Shown here piece after piece: positions 1 through 12,774 of a stretch of 64,000 nucleotides of DNA. The stretch covers positions 52,898,644-52,962,643 of the forward strand of contig CM054154.1 of NCBI GenBank assembly GCA_028751875.1, read 5' to 3'. The notes under the pieces were generated by a model that was given only the letters and a program-made list of their open reading frames with translations, ran no database searches and was not told the origin of the DNA. This DNA is from Rapana venosa (taxonomy: Eukaryota > Mollusca > Gastropoda > Neogastropoda > Muricidae). A program made the position numbers and the translations under genes. Numbering within the stretch: position 1 is the stretch's first letter; each line of letters begins with the position of its first letter.

Positions 1-326
1 TTTTCAAAGTGCTTTTTCGTCATTTTTGAATGCAAATAGTTTATCATTTTAGAATTTATTTCATAGGACCACATTGCAAGATTAGAATCAAACGCTTCAG
101 TACTGCATTCAGAGGCACCTTGCTTTGCCAAAGAGAGAGAGATTCAGAGAATAGACAAGAATAAATTCTCTTATTAAAGTTATTTCAAGGATAATGAATA
201 AGCATCCTTGTGATTTTTTAAAAATCCAGTCCCTGCCTTTAGGGATACATCATATGATAATAAACTAAACCCAATACCCATACACTCTCACAGTAAAAGA
301 ACAAGACCACAAAAAACCTACAGAAA

Positions 327-328
<2 letters not shown>

Positions 329-369
<41 letters not shown>

Positions 370-370
370 A

Positions 371-426
<56 letters not shown>
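329..426. repeat. (CTAT)n microsatellite
   Basis: Near-perfect CTAT tetranucleotide tract with one short interruption around 369-378. The duplicate at about 58481-58580 is uninterrupted, so the array differs between the two copies of the larger duplication. Confidence 0.95.
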
Positions 427-820
427 GTCCCGTAGTCTGACGACCGTGGGGCACCCTCAAAGACTCAACAACCAGTTCCCTCCATTCCTCATTCCCCTGA
501 GAAAGGCAGAACAGAGAGAGGAAGTGGAGGGAACAGAAAAATCAAAAGAAAGAAAAAACAAAAAAAACAAAACCACACACACAAACCAAAGAAACAAACA
601 GCAAAGAAACCAAAAGCAAAATAGAAACAACAAAGGCACCAAATAACACCCCACCCCCCTTAAAACTCCACAATAAAAAGGAGAAAAAACCATAAAGGTT
701 AACAAATTCATTGTAGTGTTTTTTGTGTTTATTTTTTTTTTTATAGGAAAAGCAACAGCAATAGTAAACTACACAAATACAAATGTTACATAAGCAGACT
801 TTAGGAGATTATAAGGGGAG

Positions 821-823
821 AGT

Positions 824-854
<31 letters not shown>

Positions 855-930
855 TGATGAGAGAGGGAGAGGGAGAGAGAGGAGTGGAGAGAGGGAGAGA
901 GGATGAGGAGATGAGAGGAGAGAGATGGGA
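821..930. repeat. Polypurine (AG)n tract
   Basis: Interrupted GA/GGA repeat, purine on the + strand. Its reverse-strand translation is only a Ser/Leu string and is not a gene. Confidence 0.9.
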
Positions 931-1160
931 GAGAGATAGAAGAGTGTCTCACTGACATGTATTCATGATTAAAACACATAAAACTAAAAACTGTCAAATT
1001 GTTTTCTTAAAAAGTAAATAAGAACAGAATATTATATATATATAAAAAAGAACAATGTTGGTAAGAAAATAAATGATAAACTCCTTTCTCCATCAAATCA
1101 ACACATGAGACGAAATTTCCTTTGGGGTACAGGAGCAAAATAAGGAAACAAAGCAAACTG

Positions 1161-1195
1161 TGTGTGTTGTGTTGTGGTGTGTGTGTGTGTGTTGT

Positions 1196-1230
<35 letters not shown>

Positions 1231-1259
1231 TGTTGTTGTTGTTGTTGTTGTTGTTGTTG
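1161..1259. repeat. (GT)n followed by (GTT)n
   Basis: A GT dinucleotide tract runs directly into a GTT trinucleotide tract. The counterpart at about 59278-59368 has the same order but different lengths. Confidence 0.95.
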
Positions 1260-1640
1260 ACTTCAATTTTATGTCTGTTCACTTCCAGTGATATTAGAGG
1301 AGGGGAAAAATGGAGGGGTGGATGTCTTATTAAAAAACAAACAAACAAACAAAACACACTAGGCTAAACCCCCCAAAAACACCAACCATGCTTTTACCAA
1401 AAATTCACATAAAGAAACTTGGCAATGCAACAGGAATTATTAAAAAAAACATAAAAACAAGTCATTAACATTAATTAATGCAACTATAACAAGTGTCCTA
1501 AGTGACTTCATAAAGACCTTTCACAATTTCAAATGCCAGTTTTAATATTGAATATGCTGGTAAGGGAATTTTCAGAAAAATGGAGCATGAAAGGTTTTAC
1601 ATTCTGGCAGTCAAAAAATATGAGTATTGGTGATATTCTC

Positions 1641-1661
1641 ACCAAGTGTGAGTGTGGTGTG

Positions 1662-1708
<47 letters not shown>

Positions 1709-1840
1709 GTGAGAGTGAGAGAGAGAGGGAGAGATGGATGAGAGAGAGGGAGAGAGAGAGAGGAGATGAGAGAGAGAGAGGAGTGAGGAGAGGATGAGTG
1801 TGGGGGTGAAAGAGAGAGTGATGAGAGAGAGACAATGACA
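1641..1840. repeat. Compound (GT)n-(GA)n tract
   Basis: GT repeat followed by an interrupted GA tract. A shorter, more degenerate counterpart lies at about 59760-59897. Confidence 0.9.
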
Positions 1841-1845
1841 ATATT

Positions 1846-2035
1846 CTTTTATTTCGAGGATAATGAATAAGCACACATGGCTTTTTTTACATCAGTCCCG
1901 CCCGTTAGGGATACATCTTAATAATAATAACCCAATACTTATACAGTCTCACAATAAAAACAAGGGAAGTAACCTTTTCAAAACAGCTCCCCCCCAACAT
2001 GCCTCCCCCCCCCCCCCCCCCTCCCAAAGCAAGCA
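1846..2035. repeat. Dispersed tail motif and C-rich tract
   Basis: Begins with 'tttcgaggataatgaataag', shared with about a dozen sites in the window. It continues through 'cccaatacttatacag' and ends in two long C runs. Repeated at 59906, 61291 and 62868, so it is part of a longer repeat unit rather than unique sequence. Confidence 0.8.
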
Positions 2036-2399
2036 AATAAAAAAAACAACCTAAAAATACCCCCCCCCCACCCCCACCCCCCAAAAAACCTAACCAAAAC
2101 AAACAAACAAATAAAAGAGAAAGAAAAACCAAACCAACAAAAGAAGATAAAAAAGAGAAAAAAACAGACAAACAACAACAAGAACAACAACAGAGCAAAG
2201 AAAAATAAACACACCACACTTAATAAGTCATAAAGATAAACATCTACACATTGTCAAATGGTACACATACTTGTTACACATAACTATAAGATATTGAAAT
2301 AGGGCACTCATTAAAACTTAAGTACAAGGCAAGTCCAATAAAGTATTGAAAATATAAAGATATGAATCCTTCATCAGGATACACTAAACTAAAAGCAAG

Positions 2400-2407
2400 A
2401 TAAAAGG

Positions 2408-2448
<41 letters not shown>

Positions 2449-2473
2449 AGAGAGATGAGAGAGAAAGGGTGAG

Positions 2474-2504
<31 letters not shown>

Positions 2505-2528
2505 CAGACAGACAGACAGACAGACAAG
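2400..2528. repeat. (GA)n-(GACA)n at a contig end
   Basis: GT then GA repeats pass into a GACA tetranucleotide array that stops at the first N. The contig breaks inside the microsatellite, a typical assembly failure point. Confidence 0.9.
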
Positions 2529-3028
2529 NNNNNNNNNNNNNNNNNNNNNNNNNNNNNNNNNNNNNNNNNNNNNNNNNNNNNNNNNNNNNNNNNNNNNNNN
2601 NNNNNNNNNNNNNNNNNNNNNNNNNNNNNNNNNNNNNNNNNNNNNNNNNNNNNNNNNNNNNNNNNNNNNNNNNNNNNNNNNNNNNNNNNNNNNNNNNNNN
2701 NNNNNNNNNNNNNNNNNNNNNNNNNNNNNNNNNNNNNNNNNNNNNNNNNNNNNNNNNNNNNNNNNNNNNNNNNNNNNNNNNNNNNNNNNNNNNNNNNNNN
2801 NNNNNNNNNNNNNNNNNNNNNNNNNNNNNNNNNNNNNNNNNNNNNNNNNNNNNNNNNNNNNNNNNNNNNNNNNNNNNNNNNNNNNNNNNNNNNNNNNNNN
2901 NNNNNNNNNNNNNNNNNNNNNNNNNNNNNNNNNNNNNNNNNNNNNNNNNNNNNNNNNNNNNNNNNNNNNNNNNNNNNNNNNNNNNNNNNNNNNNNNNNNN
3001 NNNNNNNNNNNNNNNNNNNNNNNNNNNN
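2529..3028. other. Assembly gap of exactly 500 N
   Basis: Exactly 500 N, the same length as the second gap at 53026-53525, so this is a placeholder and not a measured distance. Any frame crossing it is meaningless. Confidence 0.99.
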
Positions 3029-5030
3029 GTAAAAAAAACAACAATCGAAGCGCTTGCACTCAATCATTTACAGGCATGCAATTTCCCCTTTAAAACATAA
3101 TGAAAAAACGATTTCAAAACCATGCGGGGCGCACGTATGCACGCATGCACGCACACACAGCACAACACACACTCGGAAAAAACATTAGAAGGTAAAAAAT
3201 GCTGTTGAAAATTGGGGACGATATTTGGGGGGAAAGTCTCAGGTAGGAAATAAGTGTGTTTTGGGGCCCTTGATTTGAAGGTATCAAGTGAAGGCTTTTG
3301 TCGAAGTGAAAGAGGGAGGTCATTCCAGGTGGAGGACCGAAACAGAGAAGGAGCAACGGCCACAGTGGTTTGTTTGAATCTGGGGTTCGAAAGCAAAAAA
3401 GTATCTGCGGCTGAACGAAGGGGAACGGGATGGAGTGTACAGATGAAGACAGTTACAGAGATAAGGGGGTGCAGATTTGTGGAGACATTTGAAACAGAGG
3501 GTATTGATTTTATACCCCAGTTTTTGTGAGACAGGCAGCCAGTGAAGAGATCGCAGAAGAGGGAGTGATGTGTTCAGATTTTTTCTTTTTGGGAAACCAG
3601 TCGAGCTGCAGAGTTTTGTATGCGTTGAAGAGAGTGGTTTAGATGATGCTGGTAGGCCCAGCCAAAGAGAATTACAGTAGTCTAAACGTGAAAGAATGGA
3701 GATGTGACAAGCTTGCAAGTTGCATCAGTGGAAGATACTTGCGAATCCGCTTATGCGCCGAAATTTGATAGTAGAAAGACTGGCAGGTCTGGGTGATGAA
3801 TTTTTTCATAGAGGGTGTTGTTGTCAAGAAACTACTCCTAAATACTTCAGAGTTGGAAAAAGGGAAAACTGACGTATTTTCCAAATTCTATTGAAGTTTT
3901 TGCGATAGAGGAGAGTTTATGTTGGGTCCCTATGAGCATGGCTTCGGTTTTATCAGCATTAAGTTGTACTTGTTCTGAGTCATCCGTTTTGAATGTCTTG
4001 AAGGCAGTTTGGACATATTTGTCAGGAGGGAAGGCAAGTTTCAACAGTATCACTGCACTTTAAGCTGAGTATCATCAGATTTGAAAATGATGATCAATTG
4101 GTGGGGTTTTTTATTATATGTGAGAGTGGAGCAGTGTAGAGAGTAAAGAGACCAGGGCCCAGGACTGATCCTGCGGGACTCCCATTCCATTTTGACAGGT
4201 TTTGATTGAATTTTGTTTACAATAAATTTCTGGGGTCCTGTCTGTGAGGTATGAAGTAACAGGTGAGGGCTGTGCCGTTAATACCAAACGTATTTTGGAG
4301 GCGGGGAAGAAGGGAATTGAGTGATCTATGGGTATCAAAGGCTACAGATAAGTCAAGAAGAGTGGGGAGGGAGGTTTTCCTGCACAGAAGCAAGTAGAGT
4401 GTATCTAAAGTGTGGGACTAGGGTGGTTTCGGTGCTGTGGTTGGGGCGATAGGCGATTGAAAAGTGGGAAGGAGATCATTAGAATGAAGGTGACTGTTGA
4501 GCTGTTTGAGAACGACTTTTTCTTTTTCTTTAGAGACAAAGGGGAAAAAGTTTGAGACGGGCCCTTTATAATTCTTCGGGAATTTTTTGGGGATCGGGGT
4601 TCGTGTTTTTTTTGGTAGAGGTGTGACTATTGCTTTTTTTTTAAAGGGTTTGAGGGAAAATTTTTTCCGACAAAGGATGAGTTTACTTTTTTTAGTGTTT
4701 AATGGGTTTAAAAGGGTTGTGGAAGGAATTTTAAAGGAAAACGGAGAAAGGTTTTGGGATAAAGGTCGCTTTGTTTTTTTTGGGTTCTTTTCCCTTCAAA
4801 TTGTCATGTTTTTCTTTTTACTCGTGGGATGGAAGGAAAAGAAGGAGGGCCAGTAAAAACGGGGGGAGGGGGAAAAAGGCGCGGGCCCGGGGAATTGATT
4901 TCTGACCCATTTCTGGAGCGTTTGTTTCGAACTTTGTCTGAAAAGGGAAGGGGGGAAAATTTTATGGATGGAAGTTCAGACGGGGCTGGGGGTTTGTTAG
5001 GCAGGGAGTTTTTTTTTGCAAAATCCAAGG
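3029..5030 (-). pseudogene. L2-type LINE, 3' two-thirds, degraded RT
   Basis: The reverse strand encodes fragments of a non-LTR retrotransposon RT related to the L2-type element at 22306-27540. Shared pieces in order are a pre-RT segment (about 4800-5030), 'SYLTDR' near 4235, 'NADKTEAMLIGT' near 3945, 'LSRLDYCNSL' near 3680 and 'WNDLPLSLRQKPSLDTFKSR' near 3300. The 3' UTR also matches the other copy up to the N gap, which removes the last few dozen bases. Frameshifts and stops make it non-functional, and the YADD box is not readable. From about 4540 leftward in the element, homopolymers are visibly expanded. L2 assignment is by motif recognition. Confidence 0.85.
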
Positions 5031-7860
5031 AGATTTAAAGGTTGAGGGAAAAAAAAAAGGATTTTTTTTGGATTTTCACAGAAAAAAACTTGGGAAGATT
5101 TTGTTTTTCCTGTCTTTGCGGGGGGGGGTTTTAAAAAGTTTGATTTTGGTTTATTTGTTTCGGAAAAGTTGTTTTTTGATTTCGTTTTTTGTTGATTTCA
5201 AATCCCCAGGGTTTCCCTTTTAAAGAAATAAAAACCAAACTATAAATGGATAGATTTTAAGTTTTGGATATAAACTCAGTTTAAAAATAAAACAAAAATT
5301 TAATTTGGGAAAGGGAGGGAAAACAGGTCCAAAAAGGGAATAACTAAAAAAATTTTTAAAAAAGAAACTTTCCCTTGAATGCTTATTAGCCCATCCAATA
5401 AAAATTTGAAATGTGGAATTTTCAAAAAAATTTATTCTTGCGGGTGATTACGCTTTAATTAAAAATTGTTTTTTTTGGGTGTCCCAATATGCTGGGTTTA
5501 CATTTTTAACAAAACCCTTTACTTTACTTTATTTCCAAATTTTTAAAAACAATTGGAATTAGCGGGTTTGTCTTAATTTTTCTTGTCTTCAGAAATTAAA
5601 TTTTTGAAACCTTTTTTGTTCCCCAAAATCTTCATCGTCGTTTAAGATAGAAAAAATTTATTCCCTTCCAAAAGCTTTTTGTTTTGAAAACACCACAGTT
5701 TTTCACTTTAGGGAAAAAACATATGATTGACAAATAAAAACGGGGAATTGAAATTTTTCATCAAAAAATTATGACCACAACAGGGAGGGGGAACTTTTGT
5801 GGGACGTTTTGGGTTTTGAAACCATCTTTTTTTTGCTTTGGGAAACCCGAGTGTTTTTGGCAAAAATCTTGCATAATTTAGTCGGCCCCATTTGTCAGGG
5901 GACTTTTTTCGAAATACTTTCAGTTTGAAAAGCACCCTTAAAGGGAAAAAAAAAAACGGGGAAAGATTTTTCTTTATTTTCCCATGCCCGGGAGTGCCAA
6001 TTTTGTTTTTAAATGAAAAAAATGGTTGTCTTTCAATTCAAAATAAAAACCCCAAATGCTCGCAAACCACTTCTGGGTAAAACCACACTTTTCCAAAAAC
6101 CTTTTTCTGAAAAAAAAATTTTTTAAACTTGATAGGGCCCAATTTTTTTTCCCAAAGCTCCTTTTGTTTTAACCATTTGTCAAAAGGCCCTGCCTACATA
6201 TAAGGGGAAACCTGGAAGTTTAATTTAGTTTTACCCAGTACTTTAATACACTTAACAGACGTTCTGATTTTTTAAAGGATATTTTCCCCGTTTCTCCATT
6301 TTAGTACGTTTTTTTGACGAATGGTTTGGGGTTTTTTTTAAGAAACTTTTGGGATAGCAATGATGTTTTTTTCTATTTGTGGATTGACGGGAATTTTCCA
6401 ATTTTCAGATGATATGAAAGGGTAAAGGTTTTATTTGAACATCAAAAAATTTTCCAAAATAAAGAAAAAATTACTAAATTCAAAATTCTTTAAGGGTTTT
6501 TAAGATTTCGATTACACCTTTCCTCCTTTCCCGAAGATTCCCCTCCTGAAAAACCCAAATTTAAGCCTTTTTTTAAAATGTCACCCCTTTGGTATCCAAA
6601 AAGATTCACGACTTTCACTTCGGGCTTTTCCAAAAAACCCTTTTTTTTAAAGCATGACAAATGTCCCCCCAATTTTAAAAAACCTTGATGTTCCCCCTTT
6701 TCAACAAATGCCCTTTTAAAATTTTGGGTTTTTGGGCCTTTCCTTTTATTATTTATTTGGGGTTCTGAAAACCCTTGCCCCTTTGGTCAGACAAGAGAAT
6801 ATTTCATGGGGCAAACGTATTTTTAAAAATTTTATCTCCGTGGTTCCTGGGGAAATTTTGAATCCCATGTTTTCCTTTTTTTTTGTTAATTCAACGGTTA
6901 ATTCGTTAAAAAAAAAAGAAGAAAAAAATTGGGGAAATTAATTTAAACCCCTGTTTTCACTCCCCGGGACACTCGAAATTTTCCCGGAATTTTTCATACC
7001 CTGCGTGTACACATCCAATATGATTTATATATACCCCCTTGGGCCAAAAATTTAATTCACCGCCCCTTTCCTTTTGACGCAGAACAGTCCAAAAGGGGCC
7101 CCTTACGATCAACAAAACCAAAGGGCCCCTACGAAAATCGCCCAAATGTTTAAAAATTTTGTTTTTCTATTTGATTGCAAGTATTTTTTAACAATAAGTC
7201 CCAGGGTGAACACTTGATCAGCAGCACTTTTAATCCGCTGGGAAACTTGCTTGTTCTTCAAGCGTTTTTCTTCTCTTGCCCATTAGTTAACCTTTTATTC
7301 AAAATATAATTTATTTATAAGTATATATTTTGCTGAGGTTGTTTAGTAAAGGGGGTGGGTGGCGGGGTTTTGGAAATTTTTCCCAACAGGAGAAGAAAGG
7401 TGCCTCATTCCCTCCGCTACCCTGTGGGAGATCCTTGGGAAAGTCGGGTCCCCCACTTAGCCCCCCGATAGGGTTACGTAAATTTTCAGGAAGGCAGGTA
7501 AACGGATGATGTTTGTGCAAGCCGAAATTTTTTGGGGGGAACGGGGTCAGCACTTTCAATGTTTTTAAGCAGTGATACTATTTGAGTACAAGGGCCCTAA
7601 GAAAATTTCCGTCAGTACGGCCCTGCTCCCTTTTAGAAAGTAATTGCTGTTTTTCTATAGGTATTTTCGCAAAGAATGTCTTGGTAATAAAAAAGGGAAA
7701 CAGAATACAGTTTAACAGCATAAAGGGGGTTTCCATTTTATCTGGAAGTTCCTCGCTGGGTTTGGGGTTGGATTATTGTGCGACGGGGAAACCCTCGACC
7801 CTTACCCGGGAAATGTCCGAAATCAGAAAAACCTCTCAGAATGGGTTCTTTGGGTGTTCG
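5031..7860. other. AT-rich, homopolymer-rich sequence, no gene seen
   Basis: No protein family recognised on either strand. Runs of 4-8 identical bases are far more frequent than in flanking clean sequence, and short frames look random. L2 homology is readable up to about 5030 and then lost. Some bases near 7200-7310 and 7561-7860 look less distorted but match nothing I recognise. Treat this as low-accuracy consensus. Confidence 0.6.
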
Positions 7861-10530
7861 GGGTTTTAAAAAAAAAAAAAAAAGGAAAAAAAATAAATTC
7901 CAAAACTTTTTTTGGGGGAAAGGGGGGGAAAAAAAATTTTTTTTTCCCCCCCCAAAAAAAAAAACCCCCAAAAAAAAAAAAAAAAATTTTTGGCCTTTAA
8001 AAAAAATTTTTGGGGAAAAAATAAAAAAAAACTTGGGGAAAAAATTTGGGAAAAAAAAAGGGAAAAAGGGGGAAAAAAAAAAGGAAAAAAAGGAATTTTT
8101 TTTAAAAAAAAAAAAAAATTTGGGGGGGGAAAGGGGAAAAAAAAACCCCCCCCGGGGGGGGGGGGGGGGGAAAGGGAAAGGGGGGGGGGCCCCGGGGAAA
8201 TTTTAAAAAAAGGGGGGAAAAAAAAGGGGGGGGGAAAAAAAGGGCGGGAAACCCCAAAAAAAACCTAAAAACCCCGGAATTTTTTTTTGGGGGGGGTTTA
8301 AAAAAAGGGGGGGAAAAAAACCCTTTTTTAAAATTTTAAAAAAAAATTAAAATTTGGTTTTCCCTTTTAAAAAAAAAAAAAAAAAATTTAAAAATTTTAA
8401 AAAAAAAAAAAAAAAACCCCCCCAAAAAAAAATTTTTTTTTAAAAAAATCAAAGGGGCCGAAAAAAAAAACCCTTTTAAAAAAAAAAAAAAAATGGAAGG
8501 GGAAAAAAAAAAAAAAAGGGAAAAAAAATAATTTTTAAAAGGAAGGAAAAAATGGTTAAAAAAATTTTTAAAAAAAAGGAAAAGGGAAAAAAAGTAAGAA
8601 AAGAAATTAAAAAAATTTTAAAAAAAAAAAAAAAAAAGAAAAAAAATTTCCCAAAAAAGGGTTTTAAAAAAAAAGGGGGGGGGAAAAAAAAAAAAAATTT
8701 TTTTCAAATTTTTAAAAAAAAATTAAGGGGGAAAGGCCCTTTTTTTTTCCGGGGGAAAAAAAATTATTTTGGGGGGGAATTTTGGGGTTTTTTCCCCCCG
8801 GGTTTTTTTTTTTTGGGGGGGGGGGGGGTTTAAAATTTTTCCTTTTTTCCCCGGGGTTTTGGGGGTTTTTTTAACCTTTTTTTTAAAAAAAACCCCCTTT
8901 GGGGAAAACCCCTTTTTTTCAAAAATTTTTAAAAATTTGGGGGGGGGAAAAAAAACCCCGGGGAAAATAAAACCAAAAGGGGGAAAGGGGGAAAAAAACC
9001 CTTTTTAAAAAAACCCCTTTTTTAAAAAATTTGGGGCCCCGGGGTTTTTTGGGGGGGTTTTTTTGGGGGGCCGGGGGGGGGGGGGGTTTTTGGTTGGTTT
9101 TTTTGGGGGGTTTTTTGGGGGGGGGGGGGGGTTCCTAGGAAATTTTTTTAAAAAAGGGGGGGGAAAAAGAAAAAAATTAAAAAAAATTTTTTTTTTTTTT
9201 TGGGGGTTTTTTTTTGTTTTTTGGGGGGTTTTTTTAAATTTTTTAAAATTTTTTTAAAAAAGTGGGGGAAAAAAAAAAAAAAGGAAAAAGGGGAAAAAAA
9301 ACCGGGGTTTTTAAAAAAAAAAAGGGAAAAAAAAAAAAAAAAAAAAGGGAAAAAAAATTAAAAAGGAAAAAAAAAAGGGGGGAAAAAAAATTTTAAAAAA
9401 AAAAGGGGGGAAAAAAAAACCCCAAAAAAAAAATTTTTTTAAAAGGGGGTTTTTTAAAAGGGGGAAAAAAAACCCAAAAAAACCAAAAATTAAAAACCTT
9501 TTTTTTAAAAATTTTTAAAAACAAAAAAAAAATTTTTTTTTTTAAAAACCAAATTTTTTTAAAAAAATTTTAAAAAAAACAAAACCGGAAAACCTTTTTT
9601 GGGCCCAAAAAATTTTTAAAAAATTTTTAAAAAAAACAAATAAAAAAGGGAAACCCAAAAAAAAAAGGGGCCAAAAAAATTTTTTAAAAAAAAATTTTTG
9701 GTTTTTTTTGGGGGGGGAAAAAAAAAAATCCGGGGAAAAAAAAAAAGAACCCAAAAAAAAAAAACGGCCCAAAAAAAGGAAAAAATAAAAACCAAAAAAA
9801 ATTTAAAAAAACAAAAAAAAAAAAACCCAAAAAAGGGGGGGCCCCCCGGGGTTTTAAAAAGGAAAGGGGGGGGCCCCCCCGGGGAAAAAAAAACCTTTTT
9901 TTTAAAAAATTTTAAAAATTTTACCAAAAAATTTCCCCCCCCCGGGGGCCCCTTTGGAAAAAAAAAAAACCCCCCTTTTTTTTTTTTTTTGGGGGAAAAA
10001 TTTTTTTTAAATTTTTAAAGAATTTTCCCCCGGGGTTTCCCCCCTTTTTTTTAAAAGGGGTTAAAAAATTTTTTTTTAAAAAACAAAAAAAGGGCCCCCC
10101 AAAAAAAGGGGCCCCTTCCCCCCCTTTTTTAAAAAAAGGGGGGGGGGGGGAAAACCCAAAACCCCGGGAATTCCCCCGGTTTTTCCTTTTAAAAGGGGTT
10201 AAATTTAAAAAAAAAATTTAAAAAAAAAAAAGGGGGGAAAAGGGAAAGGGAAAAAAGGGGGGGGAAAAAAAAAAAAATTTTTTAAAAAGGGGGTTTAACC
10301 CAAAAAAAATTTTTAAAAACCCCCCCCCGGTTGGGGTTTTTTTAAAAAACCCCTTTTTTAAAAAAAACCCCTTTTTTAAAAAAAATTTTTAAAAAAAAAA
10401 AACAAGGGGAAAAAAAAAAAAAATTTATAAAAAAAATTTCCGGGGAAAAAACCCCTTTTCTGGTTTTTTTTTTAAAAAGAAAAAGTTTTTTTAAAAAAAA
10501 GGGGGCCTTTTTTTTTTAAAAAACCAAAAC
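7861..10530. other. Homopolymer-run-only block, probable consensus artefact
   Basis: For about 2.7 kb the sequence consists almost entirely of runs of three or more identical bases (A, T, G and C runs in irregular order), with hardly any single-base transitions. There is no period and no family similarity. Apparent Lys/Gly/Phe/Pro-rich frames follow directly from AAA, GGG, TTT and CCC codons. Clean sequence resumes abruptly at about 10531. Confidence 0.85.
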
Positions 10531-10775
10531 CAAAATCAGGGCGGGAGGGACTAGAGAAACTGTTATGGAGTGGCAAAATCTGCGGAAACAAGAGCAGAGG
10601 AAGACAACGCACAAAATTCACAGACAGCCTAAACAAATTCGCAACGAATAAAGAGGGCACCAACAATGAGCTCATGAGAGGGACCGAGAACAGGGAAGAA
10701 TGGAGAGCCATGATCGTCGATGTCTGCAGGACCAGACCGGACACTTGAAGAAGACGAAGCTAGTGAGGGCTACTC
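10531..10775 (+). pseudogene. LINE ORF C-terminal fragment
   Basis: Forward translation includes 'RGRQRTKFTDSLNKFA' and 'NREEWRAMIVDV', followed by a stop near 10747. This matches the usual end of RTE-like LINE proteins, where a GR-rich RQR motif precedes a 'REEWR' helix and stop. Everything upstream is lost in the artefact block. The element clade is uncertain. Confidence 0.6.
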
Positions 10776-10805
10776 CACGATAATTGTCTGTTTTAGTGCT
10801 ATCAC

Positions 10806-11061
10806 CTTTTTTATTTATTTATTTATACCACTTTATGTCACGAGATTTCTCTGCGTGAAATTCGGGCTGCTCTCCCCGGGGAGAGCACGTCGCCACAAGA
10901 GCAGCGCCACCCTTCTTTTTTTCTTTTTTCTTCTTTTTTTTTGGTCTGCAACTGTATTTCTTTCCCTATCAGAGTGGCTTTTTCTAAGAATTTTGCCAGG
11001 GACAACTCTCTTGTTGCCGTGGGTTCTTTTACGTGCGCTGCATAATTTTCTGTAACACACG

Positions 11062-11092
<31 letters not shown>

Positions 11093-11229
11093 TAGCGCCC
11101 AGACCACCACTCATGGTCTAATGGATGGGAAAAAAGTTTCGGGCCTAGACGGGATACGAACCACCGCACACTTCCGACCCGGACTTTTCGCTTTCTAGAC
11201 AGGCGCGTTACCTCTAGACCACCAATCCA
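10806..11229 (-). mobile_element. tRNA-derived SINE, family 1, copy 1
   Basis: Read on the reverse strand, the head begins at 11229 with 'ggtggtctagaggtaacgcg', resembling a tRNA A-box region. A B box 'ggttcgtatcc' follows at 11152-11162. The body contains the palindromic 'gctctccccggggagagc', and the tail is a TTTA-type repeat on + at 10808-10828. The same body occurs at 19021-19430 and 39505-39999. SINEs are transcribed by Pol III from these internal boxes and encode no protein. No convincing TSD was found. Confidence 0.85.
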
Positions 11230-11234
11230 TTTTG

Positions 11235-11335
<101 letters not shown>

Positions 11336-11339
11336 TCAG

Positions 11340-12120
<781 letters not shown>

Positions 12121-12774
12121 TTCTGTAATTATGGCATCCTCCTTTAGTGAAGGCATTGCTCTTTCCATGTGTGATACACAGGGGATCTATCTTACTGCAT
12201 GCTGTTCTCAAGCCTGGGCTGTTTGTCTGGCCAGAACTAACGGCTCCATAATAGCAGGAACCTGCTGTTAGGCAGCATCTGCTATCTCCTCAACGATCTC
12301 TGCCCCAATCACATCACTTGTTTCTGGAGTACAAGGCTCCTTGGATTATGACATAAACGAGGAGGACAACAGAGCAAGATGTGCCCCCTTTATTATGAAG
12401 ATGGCTTGTAGACCCTCATCTGTAAATCTTGCCTCCTGGGGTAGCCTACCAACTTAATGACCCCTGCAGGAACTGACAAGGACAAACTATGTACGTCCTC
12501 TGTGCTTAGTCAAAAGTGAGGCGCTTAGCCAATCAGAAGCATCAACAGAGAACTTTGGCAGAAGTAGTGTTTAATTTTAGAGATGATACAAACGGCAGTT
12601 GCAATGCTGCACTGTTGGTTAAAAAACGCGCTGTCCATTTTTTTTTTGCTGTCCGCTGGGGCGCACTGCCCGCATCATTTAGCGGCAATTATGAAAAAAA
12701 TGCGGGAATCCGGCAAGGGCGCACCCTAGAATCAACACTGTATCTTATTTAACTCAATTTGATAAACCTTTCTA
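12121..12774. other. Unassigned interval between LINE fragments
   Basis: No recognised family. A 78-codon forward frame at 12516-12752 has no domain I recognise. The interval separates an RT remnant from a LINE C-terminal fragment on the same strand, so it could be an inserted element or a divergent part of either. Confidence 0.4.

Larger units (their letters stand above)
1..2528. repeat. Left copy of a ~2.4 kb direct duplication
   Basis: From its first base this stretch aligns in order with 58156-60592. The same unique text, tetranucleotide tract, purine tracts, GT/GTT tract and C-rich tract recur in the same sequence. Differences are mainly tract lengths and one-base indels. The copy ends in a GACA repeat directly at an N gap. 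It could be a real segmental duplication or an unmerged haplotype placed twice; the sequence alone cannot decide. No gene is supported in it. Within it, 183-240 and 1846-1908 carry the dispersed 'aggataatgaataagcac' tail motif. Confidence 0.9.

Noticed and set aside
2274..3067. 200-260 codon frames across the first N gap
   Set aside because: Most residues are undefined; the frame is an effect of the N run. The same holds for frames across 53026-53525.
7778..8268. Lys/Gly-rich forward frames
   Set aside because: They arise from A, G and T homopolymer runs in the artefact block.
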